Source: Cytidiella melzeri (taxonomy: Eukaryota; Basidiomycota; Agaricomycetes; Polyporales; Irpicaceae). From it: a stretch of DNA of 14,866 nt. The notes under the pieces are model-generated. The model was given only the letters and a program-made list of their open reading frames with translations. It was not told the DNA's origin and did no database searches. The DNA is taken from NCBI GenBank assembly GCA_022592445.1, contig JABYQR010000633.1, forward strand, positions 1-14,866, given 5' to 3'. A program made the position numbers and the translations under genes. Positions 7,015-14,334 of this stretch are shown piece after piece. Numbering within the stretch: the stretch's first letter is position 1; every line of letters begins with the position of its first letter.

Positions 7015-7800
7015 TTTATGTATGAACTGCCTCATCTCCATTGAAACTGCCACAGGCTGTGTTCTGACTGTAACCCCTGCTTATAGAGCCACTAGTGGTT
7101 GTAACTGTGTGAAAGAATAAAAGGCAGTGCTCTATGGTGATGCAACCGCGTCCTGTTGATGTCTGAACTGCCTCAGCCCCACTAGAACTGCCTGATGTAT
7201 GAACTGCCTCATCTCTATCAAAACGGCCACAGGCTGTGTTCTGATAGTAGCTCCTGCTTATAGAGCAACTAGTGGTTGTGAAATTTTGTGGAACAATTAA
7301 ATGCAGTGCTTGCTGCTGCTGATGCAGCTATGTCCTGTTGATGTCTTAACTGCCACAGCCACACTAGAACTGCCACAGGCTGTGCTCTGATTGTAACTCC
7401 TCCTCGGAGAGCGACAAATGGTTGTGAAATTTTGTGGACCAATTGAATGTGGCGCTGGCTGCTAATGAAACCATGTCTAGCTGATGTCTGCATTGCCTCA
7501 CCCCCATCAGAGCTGCCACAGGCTATGTTCTGATTTTACCTCCTCCTTAGAGAGCAACTAATGCTTGTGAAATTTTGTGCAACAATCCAATGCAGTGCTT
7601 GCTGCTGATGCAACCATGTACTGTTGATGTCTGAACTGCCTCACCCCCATTGGAACTGCCACAGGCTGTGTTCTGATTGTAATTCCTGCTTAGAGAGCAA
7701 GAGCAACTCACAGTTGTGAAACCTTGTGAAACAATCAGATACAGTACTCACTACTAATGCAGCCACAAACCCACATTGTCCAAGAATGTAGGGGTTGAGA
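7015..7800 (-). repeat. R1 tandem array of about 145-bp monomers
   Basis: GAACTGCC-type landmarks at about 7025, 7167, 7199, 7347, 7492 and 7636 define five monomers of 142-148 bp and one truncated unit (7167-7199). Each monomer contains CCACAGGCTGTGTTCTGAT, then TCCTGCTTAGAGAGCAACTA, GGTTGTGAAATTTTGTG and GCAGTGCTTGCTGCTGATG. The same array, shorter, occurs in the other R1 copies. Confidence 0.7.
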
Positions 7801-8345
7801 ATTTGTAGTTGGCCTCCAAAGGACTGGTAATTCTTGCTCAGAGCCAATACTATGTGTGGCATGTCTTCTAATTGTATTCCTTGTTCAGAGAGCAAGCAAT
7901 GTCTGTAGATTGCTGCACATGTACCTGACCAGAATTTGACATCATAGAAAAGAGTGGAGTTTGGATCTGAGTCTGAGTGACCTTTTTCAGTAGACTGGCC
8001 ATAACTTGCACATTCCACTTCATTTGACAGGATGTTTGTACCAGGATGTTGCCACAAGATAGCGCTATCCAATGGTGTATTATATGTACAGATTTGTACC
8101 CATTCTCAGTCTGTAAAAATCCAATAGTGCATTTTGATTGCAAAAGTGACCTGATACAAGTTATAGAGCAATGATAACCAGGCCAGTGTGATGCCATCAG
8201 CTGTATTCATTGTTTTGCTATTGACACTGGTACCTTCTGTATTCTGCCATCAAATTCCCACACTTTGGGGAACAAAAAGGTCACATCTGCAAAGGCATTA
8301 ATGTGCTGGAGCACGCTGGAACAATTCTTCTTTATTCTTGGGGAA
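7455..8345 (-). repeat. Repeat family R1, copy 2
   Basis: This is nearly identical to copy 1 between about 7496-8165 and 1532-2200: by eye I see one base change and one small indel region. It is clearly diverged beyond 8165. Copy 2 ends at GAATTGTCACAA near 8348, where a fragment of the minus-strand LTR begins. The segment carries the longest R1 reading frame. Confidence 0.65.
7641..8113 (-). CDS. R1 reading frame, unknown protein fragment
   Basis: The minus-strand frame is open from just after a TGA near 8115 to a TGA at 7641-7643, about 157 codons. It has no ATG near its start; the first codons read TPLDSAILWQHPGTNILSN. Later parts read CAAIYRHCLLSEQGIQLEDM, then LNPYILGQCGFVAALVV. The end (HNCELLLLSKQELQSEHSLW) is encoded by the tandem monomer, and CLLSEQGIQ looks like a diverged copy of the same unit. 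No domain is recognised. It could be part of an element protein whose 5' exon is lost, or a chance frame in a repeat. The shared frame in copies 1 and 2 only reflects their near identity. Confidence 0.3.
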
Positions 8346-8349
8346 TTGT

Positions 8350-8405
8350 CACAATAAGAGCTGGGGGAATCCCTAACAATGGAAGGGGAACAATAGAACA
8401 ATAGC
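8350..8405 (-). mobile_element. Fragment of the gypsy LTR
   Basis: GAGCTGGGGGAATCCCTAAC and the following AACAATAGAACAATAG match 5490-5545 of the LTR in the same orientation. It lies downstream of the gypsy pol end, where a 3' LTR would be expected, but both sides are truncated. Confidence 0.5.
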
Positions 8406-8718
8406 CTAGGTTGATCTGGAACTGCTCCACATTGAGTCTAGGGTTTGGGTCTGGACTATTGATAAATAAGGCCGGATGTCACGTAACCCAGGTTAGGGTT
8501 GGGTCTGGTAACACTCCTAGCCAGAGAATAAGCACTCTAGATAGGCGCCTAGTGCTATAAACTTGTGACAATGTTGGAAAAATCCGGTCTCTGTTGGACT
8601 ATCCATGTCATTACCACCCTCCTAAAATTCATTGCCTCGATGAACTAAGAACAGGGACTCTACGATCTGCCCACTCGAGGTCAGATGCAATAGCTTCTGT
8701 GATGTTTTCCAATGGTTT
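8406..8718 (-). other. Gypsy 3' untranslated region or spacer
   Basis: This lies between the pol stop and the LTR fragment. It contains GGTTAGGG/GGGTTTGGGTCTGG repeats on the plus strand (8410-8510). No reading frame is convincing and no clean polypurine tract is visible. Confidence 0.35.
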
Positions 8719-9348
8719 TTAAGGAATGGAGTCAAAGAGTGCTTTGGGCAATTTCTGGGGTGCATTGGTATGTCTGGCGTGGAACTCTGCAATGCTCTCT
8801 TTTGCATTGGTCAGATTTACTGCAGGTTCCCACATTACATCGCCTTCTCCATAGCCTTTCCATTTGACTAGGTACTGCATTTGTTTCCGGTAGATCCAAC
8901 TGTCTAGGATCTTCTCGACTTCATAGACTTGTTGATCATCTACTATGATTGGTGCTGGTGGTTCTGGTATGAGGCCGTTTACTTTGTTTCCTCAATACAG
9001 AGATAGCCGTTCAACATTGATGTTGCCGTGAATACAATATCTGGATTTGAGTTTGATCTGATATGTATGTTCACTGGTTTTCTGAAGGACTGTGAAAGGA
9101 CCAAGCTGTCTAGGCCCTAGCTTGTCAGACTGCTGATGTACTTTGACGTTCTTGGAAGACAACCACACGAGGTCCCCTTCCTTGAAGACTGGAGTAGCTC
9201 TACGGGTGTATCCGGAAACTTCGGCCATCTTTTCCTTAGATAGATGTGAGGCAGCTTTGGCTTCTGCCCGAACCTGTCTGAGCTTTTCTAGACGTGCGTC
9301 CAGGTTTGGCATGCGACTTTGACGACCCATGGGGATAGTAAAGTCCGG
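8719..9348 (-). pseudogene. Ty3/gypsy chromovirus integrase C-terminus with chromodomain
   Basis: The minus-strand frame reads PDFTIPMGRQSRMPNLDARL, an alpha-helical stretch, then FKEGDLVWLSSKNV and DKLGPRQLGPFTVL. This is the GPY/F-type C-terminal module of a Ty3/gypsy integrase. After NVERLSLY a single TGA (8992-8994) interrupts the frame, and it continues without shift as GNKVNGLIPEPPAPIIVDD. A chromodomain follows at about 8780-8930 (VYEVEKILDSW, then QYLVKWKGYGEGDVMWEPA), ending with NAPQKLPKALFDSIP and TAA at 8719-8721. The chromodomain directs chromovirus integration to modified histones. The catalytic core, RNase H and reverse transcriptase are missing: upstream, a TAA at 9349-9351 and R1 copy 3 cut it off. 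One nonsense change plus truncation make it a dead fragment. Confidence 0.85.
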
Positions 9349-9775
9349 TTACAATTCCTGAAGAATGAAGAAGAATTGTTCCAGTGTCCTCCAGCACATT
9401 GATGCCTTTTCAGATGTGACCTTTTTGTCCCCCAAAGTGTGGGAATTTGATGGCAGAATACAGACAGTAACAGTGTCAATAACAAAACAATGAATTTAGC
9501 TGATGGCATCACATTGGCTTTGTTATCAGCCCTTTATAACTTTGTATCAGATCACTTTTGCAATCAAAATGCAGTTTTAGATTTTTACAGACTGCATATG
9601 GGTACAAATTTGTACATATAGTACACCATTGGATAGCCCTATCTTGTGGCAACATCCTGGTACAAACATCCTGTCAATTGAAGTGGGATTGAGCACATTA
9701 TGGCCAGTCTACTGAAAATGGTCTTCCAGACTCAGATTCAAACTCCACTCCTGCTGGCAAATGATGTCAAATTCT

Positions 9776-9960
9776 CACTACGTCAAATACCGGATTTTCC
9801 AGCATCAAAAATGGTTGAAAAAAGCGTGAACTATTGCACGACCAGATCTAAGATTGGATGGGTCAGAAAATGATGCAAAAATTTAGTTTGTGGGTTCTGG
9901 ATTTGAACCGTTGGAAAAATCATGCAGTAAAGCCTTGTAAGGTGCGAGATTTAGTAGCTG
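9776..9960 (+). repeat. Left terminal inverted repeat of the CACTA-type element
   Basis: This pairs with 10985-11166. Matching blocks include AAAAAAGCGTGAACTAT, CACGACCAGATCTAAGA, TTTGTGGGTTCTGGATTT and AAAAATCATGCAGTAAAGC, interrupted by single-base changes and small indels. Confidence 0.8.
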
Positions 9961-10386
9961 AAAAAATGTTGCTGGTGCATACAATTTATGAGGTATGAGA
10001 ACCGTGACTCTCAGCTGGGTTTTATATACACTTAAATCTTTGTACAATGCGTGACTGAGGTCAAAATTGTGATTTCTCTTTTCAAGTGAGCAAAATTATG
10101 CACTAATTTTGCTCTGGCGACAAGATTTTGCAAGCTAAACAAACATGATTCAATGCTAGTGCTGAGAGCTCACAATTTGCAGTAGGCTTTTTCTGCTTGC
10201 AAATCTGATGTACTATCCATGCCTTAAATCCTATGCAGAGCGCAGAGTTTTTGGGCTGATGAATATTTGAGGGGATTATTTCCAAAATTCTGAATACAAA
10301 GTCAGCATTTTGCAGTTGACAAAACCGTTGGTGAAACGCATGCATCATTAGTAAGATTTCGGAGCATGGAAATTCTGCTCCTAAAC

Positions 10387-10605
10387 GTACATACAGACTA
10401 ACTAGTCCTTTGCCCTTGGTCCGTAGTCCTTATTCCGTAGTCCGTAGTCTGTTTCCTGTAGTCCGTAGTCCTAGGCCGTAGTTTGTACTGACCGTAGTAC
10501 TTGGCACAGCACATGTTCATTTTCGACTTCAGACAGCCTGCAGACTAGGGACTAACGACTAACGACCAACGACTAGGGACTAAGGATTACTTTGTCTGTA
10601 TGTAC
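10387..10605. mobile_element. Nested small inverted-repeat element with CCGTAGTC array
   Basis: This sits at the centre of the CACTA-type element, bounded by GTACATACAGAC (10387-10398) and GTCTGTATGTAC (10594-10605). If TA is the target duplication, the element is 213 bp (CATACAGAC...GTCTGTATG), as for Tc1/mariner-type MITEs. The left half carries about six CCGTAGT(C) units; the right half carries inverted GACTAACGAC/GACTAGGGAC units, so the whole folds as a loose palindrome. A piece of the same motif (CGTAGTCCGTAGT) reappears at 14376-14388. Confidence 0.55.
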
Positions 10606-10984
10606 AGTTCGACACAGGATTTTACATGCTACAAAACCATACCAATCATGGATGCATTGATCAACGGTTTTCTTGACCACAAAATGCTGCCTTTAGATTC
10701 ATTTGGATTAATTTTCTTGCAGATTTGTCAGCTGCAAAACTCTGTACTCTGCATAGGATTTGAGGTATGAATAGTACATTGAATTTGAAAGCAGAAAAAG
10801 CCAAGGACAACTTTGAGCTCTTGGCAGTAGCATTGAACCACATTTGTTCAACTTGCAAAATCTTGCTGCTATTGCATAATAGTGCAGCATTTTGCTAACT
10901 TCAAAATCATTACAAATTTCTGAAGTAAGTAAAATCATGCTGACGGTCACAATTTTGCTACCTCACAAATCCTGGACAAGATTA

Positions 10985-11166
10985 AATCACTGAACTTGGC
11001 ACCTCACAACGCTTTACTGCATGATTTTTCAACGGTTGAAATCCAGAACCCACAAACTGAATTTTTACATTATTTTCTGACTCATCCAGTCTTAGATCTG
11101 GTCGTGCGATAGTTCACGCTTTTTTCAACTGTTTTGACGCTGGAAAATCCTGTATTTGACGTAGTG
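10985..11166 (-). repeat. Right terminal inverted repeat of the CACTA-type element
   Basis: This is the reverse complement of 9776-9960. Terminal CACTA reads TAGTG here. Scattered substitutions between the arms show that the element is not freshly copied. Confidence 0.8.
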
Positions 11167-11833
11167 TCTGATCAGGTCCATGTGCAGCAATCTACAAACA
11201 TTGCTTGCTCTCCAAACAAGGAATACAATCAGAAGACATGCCACACATAGTATTGGCTCTGAGCAAGAATGACCAGTACTTTGGAAGCTAACTAGAAATT
11301 CTTAATCCCTACATTCTTCGACAATGTGAATTTGTGGCTGCACTAGTAGTGAGTACTGTATCTGATTGTTCCACAAAGTTTCACAACTGTTAGTTGGTTT
11401 CTAAGCAGGAGTTAAAATCAAAACACAGCCTGTAGCAGTTCCAATAGAGGTGAGGCAGTTCAGACATTAACAGTACATAGTTGCATCAGCAGCAAGCACT
11501 GCATTGGATTGTTGCACAAATGTTCACAACCATTAGTTGCTCTCTAAGTGTTAAAACTATATAATATAATATAATATGATATGTAGTTTCCCACGCCTTA
11601 TTACAAGGACACTTTAAGGTAGCAGAGTTCCCACAGTCTTGATATGGGAATTATGCAGCCGTATATGGAAACTCTAGTAGTAACCATCACATTAGCTGAG
11701 ACGTACAGATATGGGTTGTAGCAGTACTATACATATATGTACACCTGTGTTCTAGTAGCATAGGAAATGACATGGAAAGCACGTATGACTCCAGAGGATT
11801 CCTAAAGCATACATCTGAGGACAAGTACTAGCA

Positions 11834-11908
11834 TGAGTCATTTACTCATTATGTACGCCTCTGGTACAAGTGCTGAGGCTAGTCATACAATGAGTCATGC
11901 ATGAGTCA
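11834..11908 (+). promoter_or_regulatory. Three TGAGTCA bZIP-type sites
   Basis: Perfect TGAGTCA heptamers occur at 11834-11840, 11891-11897 and 11902-11908, about 75-150 bp upstream of the TATA box. TGAGTCA is the consensus of Gcn4/CpcA and AP-1-type bZIP factors in fungi. Three copies within 75 bp suggest stress- or starvation-responsive transcription of the LTR; this is inferred from sequence only. Confidence 0.5.
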
Positions 11909-11982
11909 TGCACTTAGTAATACAGTAGAATAGCTGAAGTAGACATGTATAGTAGTCGCTTACATAAGTAGATACAGACATG

Positions 11983-11990
11983 TATATAAG
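11983..11990 (+). promoter_or_regulatory. TATA box of the putative copia LTR
   Basis: TATATAAG lies about 90 nt upstream of the primer binding site and downstream of the bZIP-type sites, in the place expected of an LTR core promoter. Confidence 0.55.
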
Positions 11991-12076
11991 CAGAGCTGCT
12001 GAAGCAGCAAGAATAATAAGACTCATCTTCGAAGCTTAACAGCCTCTACCCCTCGCACACATATTCCACTTTGTTA

Positions 12077-12091
12077 GGTTATGAGCCCCGG
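12077..12091 (+). promoter_or_regulatory. Primer binding site, initiator-Met tRNA anticodon arm
   Basis: GGTTATGAGCCCCGG is complementary to the anticodon arm of initiator methionine tRNA (loop CUCAUAA). Priming from this internal half-tRNA region is a known trait of Ty1/copia elements. The site also contains an ATG that would give only a five-codon upstream frame. Confidence 0.65.
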
Positions 12092-12160
12092 CTTTTAACT
12101 CAACTACATCCACACTCTCAACAACATCCATCAACCAGTATCCCCCAAGCTTTCTTATAA

Positions 12161-12229
12161 GTAAGTTTCTCTACTTTACTTTGTTTGGCCACATAGTAGT
12201 AGTAGAGTTGTACTGGTTGACTGCCTCAG
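12161..12229 (+). other. Intron in the leader (69 nt)
   Basis: Donor GTAAGT at 12161, branch-like GGTTGACTG at about 12215-12223, acceptor CTCAG ending at 12229. Size and signals fit a fungal intron well. It lies in non-coding leader between the primer binding site and the first long reading frame, so transcripts from the LTR would be spliced. No coding frame spans it. Confidence 0.6.
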
Positions 12230-12582
12230 CTTCGAATACAATATTCCCAACTGATCTTCTACAGCTAATTCCCTCACCTACTTGCCCCTTGCGTACGCAC
12301 TCCCAACCCAGCTGAATACTTAAGCCACCCTTGGTGGTTCTCGACTTTAACAAGTTGTGCATTACGCGGAATCTGCCTAACACGCAGTGTAAAATCCGGT
12401 GGTGGAGGAACAAGCTCCCACCTGTACAAGTGGTAGATCGGCGGAGTAGTACAATAGGAGGGTAGTGTTGAGTGGTACTCTAAGCTTGTGACTTAGAGGC
12501 CTAGGACCTTCGTGTTGGCGCACGTCAGTCAGTCCTGGAACTAGAAATTGCCGCTTTTTGTAGCTGTAGAATTTCTTGAGGC
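12230..12582 (+). other. Leader region without a gene
   Basis: No plus-strand frame of interest is present. The minus-strand frame at 12171-12413 overlaps the intron and looks accidental. Several stops and repeated AAGCTTGTGACTTAG-like sequence make coding unlikely. Confidence 0.35.
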
Positions 12583-12867
12583 ATGTCGTCCACTTTTACT
12601 TTTGGTATCACAGAGATTGTGGACTTTCCTATACTTTGTGGTGTTTCTTACATGCGCCATTATGTTTTCATTGTATCATACCAACTGGTAGAAGTCGAAG
12701 TTGCAAGTGGTCATACTCGTCTTGAATCACTTGTGGAAAACTTTTACTCACATTCGACTTTTCCATTAGCAATCCCCAGGACTTTCTCAAGGAAATTGTT
12801 GTGGATTGAATACGACGACATAAATCTTATACTTTTGATTCTTTCTTCCAGACCATTATATTTTTGA
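12583..12867 (+). CDS. Short reading frame preceding the unknown gene
   Basis: A 94-codon frame starts in a fair context (GAGGCATGTCG) and ends TGA at 12865-12867, 2 nt before the ATG of the next gene. It reads SSTFTFGITEIVDFPILCG and later QLVEVEVASGHTRLESLVEN. Hydrophobic residues are scattered rather than forming a clear membrane segment. No family is recognised. A good acceptor (TTCTTTCTTCCAG ending at 12851) inside it suggests that this region may instead be a 5' exon plus intron spliced to the gene at 12870. Confidence 0.3.
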   Translation: MSSTFTFGITEIVDFPILCGVSYMRHYVFIVSYQLVEVEVASGHTRLESLVENFYSHSTFPLAIPRTFSRKLLWIEYDDINLILLILSSRPLYF

Positions 12868-12869
12868 AG

Positions 12870-14214
12870 ATGCCGAACAACTCTCGCCGCACTTCCCGTC
12901 GCGTCAATGCCCGCTTCGCTCCCCACTCTCCAAATGATCCCTACCGCGTCCATGATTACACTCGGTTTGACTGTATGGGTCACCCTATTGTCATGGAGAT
13001 AAGGAGTTCTTCAACTCCCATCTCCATCCGTATGAGTCAAACCGATGCTCAGGATGCCAGGATCAATGTCAACTACGTTGACAGGGACGGAGTTCGGCGT
13101 ATGGAATCGATGGAGTACAGCCTTCTTGGTCGTCACGGCTGGGACAGGTTAAGGCAGAGTGATAGGCAAAGGCACCTCCGAGAGGTTAATCGCATCATTG
13201 ATGAAGCCAATCGAGAGGCGGAATTGGACTTGTATAGACGAAGGCCTCGCAATGTCAGTGCGGAAATAAGGGCACATCAAACCCAAAGTTCTTCCAGGGT
13301 TAATGCTGCACCTCCTCGCCGATCTGCGTCGCCGTTGCACCCTCATCCCCATCGTCATCCTACTCCAATGCCACCGCCTTTTGTGAGTGCAGGATTATCG
13401 CTTTGGGACATGGTTGCCCAGGCATTAAATAATTTTGCATCTCCACAGACTTCTTCTACAATGGTCAATCCGCCTACACCGGTCATTCCGGATATCGTTG
13501 ATGGTATGAACGGTTTAAATATCAGTTCACCAGTTTCTCATGATTCTTCAGAACCAGTAGTCCAGGCCGCTTCTGCTGCCGAACCTACTCCGTTCCGTCC
13601 TCCACTACTCAGGAGGAGGGACAGGTTGAAGATTCATGGCCAACGGTATACGCTCCCCAACCAGTCATTCCCACTTTCTCATTCGACGACTGGGTCCACG
13701 TCGATCGTACCAACACTAGGCCGGCTTCGCCTGTCTATCCGTGTGGTATGGTTTATGGCGTGGATGGACCAAAGGGGGAGGTTTTCAGGCCGGAGCAAGT
13801 TTGTTCCATCCTCGCCATGCAACATGTTAACCATCCCAACTATACGCCCAATGAGCTGGTCTTACGCTCTAGGGGACTGATTGATACAATGGTCGTTAGC
13901 ATGGGCAACAAATGCGAGCACTATCGTGAGATGGTCAAGGAGTTGGAGGAATTTGCAAAGTCCCAGCGGATCAAGGAATCACAGCCTGTGCCAGGATCTA
14001 CCTCAAGCTCAAGAGGGGACAGTGGCCGGACTGTGACAATATCTGGAATACGTACTTTATCTCAGTTGCAGACTTTCACACAGCGATGGAGGTCTTCAAT
14101 GGTCGCGATCATCTTAGCGATCACCAGCTGGTCTGGCTGACACAGAGACGTATGGAGAAGAAGGAGGACTGGATGAGTATCTTTCATAGGGAGGAAGAAT
14201 TAAAGGTAAAATGA
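12870..14214 (+). CDS. Unknown protein gene, three frame segments
   Basis: The first ATG is at 12870 (an apparent start 6 nt earlier is TTG). The N-terminus is strongly basic (NNSRRTSRRVNARFAP). It is followed by a mixed beta/alpha region (GHPIVMEIRSSSTPISIRM), an Arg/Glu-rich helix (DRQRHLREVNRIIDEANREA), and then a low-complexity Pro/His stretch (HPHPHRHPTPMPPP). The sensible translation leaves frame between about 13557 and 13624 and resumes in the -1 frame (GQVEDSWPTVYAPQPVIPTF), continuing through a Glu/Lys coiled coil (EHYREMVKELEEFAKSQ). Around 13988-14022 it again moves to -1 and ends WPDCDNIWNTYFISVADFH ... REEELKVK with TGA at 14212-14214. Total is about 430 codons. The shifts fit either short introns or single-base losses in G runs. 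The family is unknown; no gag zinc knuckle, protease or reverse transcriptase is seen, although it lies just downstream of an LTR-like promoter. Confidence 0.5.
13557..13612 (+). other. Candidate intron 1 of the unknown gene (56 nt)
   Basis: GTAGTC donor and CCACTACTCAG acceptor. Removing 56 nt joins frame 0 to the -1 frame between codons (SSEP to EEGQVEDSW). The donor is weak beyond GTA. The alternative is one missing G in GGAGGAGGGACAG at 13611-13624. Confidence 0.35.
13988..14022 (+). other. Frame displacement 2 of the unknown gene
   Basis: Splicing GTGCCA...GGACAG would restore frame, but at 35 nt it is very short for an intron. A longer one (13934-14022, 89 nt) also keeps frame but removes part of the coiled coil. 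One missing G in AAGAGGGGACAG is at least as likely. Both displacement sites share the sequence GAGG(G)GACAG. Confidence 0.3.
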
Positions 14215-14226
14215 AGGAGGTAAAGT

Positions 14227-14245
14227 TCGAGCCCGCTGCGCTCGA
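14227..14245 (+). terminator. Hairpin just after the unknown gene
   Basis: TCGAGC (14227-14232) pairs with GCTCGA (14240-14245) around a 7-nt loop, 13 nt downstream of the stop codon. In a eukaryote this need not be a terminator; it marks the gene end and may be a 3' UTR structure. Confidence 0.3.
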
Positions 14246-14320
14246 GCCTTCTTTAGAGCCTGGATCGTCTTCTCTTTGAACGGACTCTCTGCGAATCGAA
14301 CTATACCGCGCACTGTATAC

Positions 14321-14330
14321 TATAAAATAT
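14321..14330 (+). promoter_or_regulatory. TATA-like box before the last gene
   Basis: TATAAAATAT lies between the two right-hand genes. It is only 5 nt from the candidate ATG at 14335, too close for the usual 30-nt spacing to a start site. Either the true start codon is elsewhere or this box is fortuitous. Confidence 0.3.
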
Positions 14331-14334
14331 CGCG

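Larger units (their letters stand above)
9776..11166. mobile_element. CACTA-type foldback element, non-autonomous (1391 bp)
   Basis: The element begins CACTACGTCAAATAC and ends with the inverse GTATTTGACGTAGTG. The outermost ~180 bp of each end are strong inverted repeats. Weaker inverted homology continues almost to the centre (left arm to about 10386, right arm from about 10606). It is flanked by the 3-bp direct repeat TCT (9773-9775 and 11167-11169). Copies 1 and 2 of R1 show the empty site AATTCTGG, so the duplication is real. CACTA termini and a 3-bp target duplication are the signature of the CACTA/EnSpm superfamily. No transposase is encoded; the minus-strand frames near 10103-10348 and 10661-10950 are parts of the two arms and match each other, not a protein. 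Confidence 0.8.
9363..11548 (+). repeat. R1 copy 3, inverted and split by a CACTA-type element
   Basis: R1 sequence in opposite orientation occupies 9363-9775 and 11167-11548. The two halves join to match copies 1 and 2 continuously. It is clearly more diverged than copies 1 and 2 are from each other. Its left edge abuts the gypsy integrase fragment. Its right edge stops inside a monomer (CTCTCTAAG) exactly where TGTTAAAAC, the proposed copia LTR, begins. Confidence 0.65.
11549..12068 (+). mobile_element. Putative 5' LTR of a Ty1/copia-type element
   Basis: R1 homology stops at 11548 and the next bases are TG; a CA at 12067-12068 lies 8 nt before a tRNA-iMet primer binding site. These limits give about 520 bp. 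Inside are a TATAA-rich start (11558-11580), three TGAGTCA sites, a TATA box (TATATAAG, 11983-11990), and then a C-rich start region (CCTCTACCCCTCGCACACA). The order U3-TATA-R-U5-PBS fits an LTR. Exact ends are uncertain because no second LTR is in the window. Confidence 0.5.

Noticed and set aside
10103..10950. Minus-strand frames inside the CACTA-type element as a transposase remnant
   Set aside because: The two frames fall in matching parts of the inverted arms and do not read as one protein; they are byproducts of the inverted repeat.
12171..12413. Minus-strand 80-codon frame in the leader
   Set aside because: It overlaps a well supported plus-strand intron and leader and has no family resemblance.
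13149..13358. Minus-strand frame rich in Arg opposite the unknown gene
   Set aside because: It is a shadow of the plus-strand Pro/His/Arg-rich coding region.
13611..14022. Programmed -1 ribosomal frameshifting in the unknown gene
   Set aside because: No X XXY YYZ slippery heptamer or downstream pseudoknot is visible at either site; introns or indels explain the shifts more simply.
13748..14140. Separate gene starting at ATG 13748 and ending at 14140
   Set aside because: Good coding sequence continues upstream of this ATG in the same frame and downstream after 14022 in another frame, so it is the middle part of one gene rather than an independent one.
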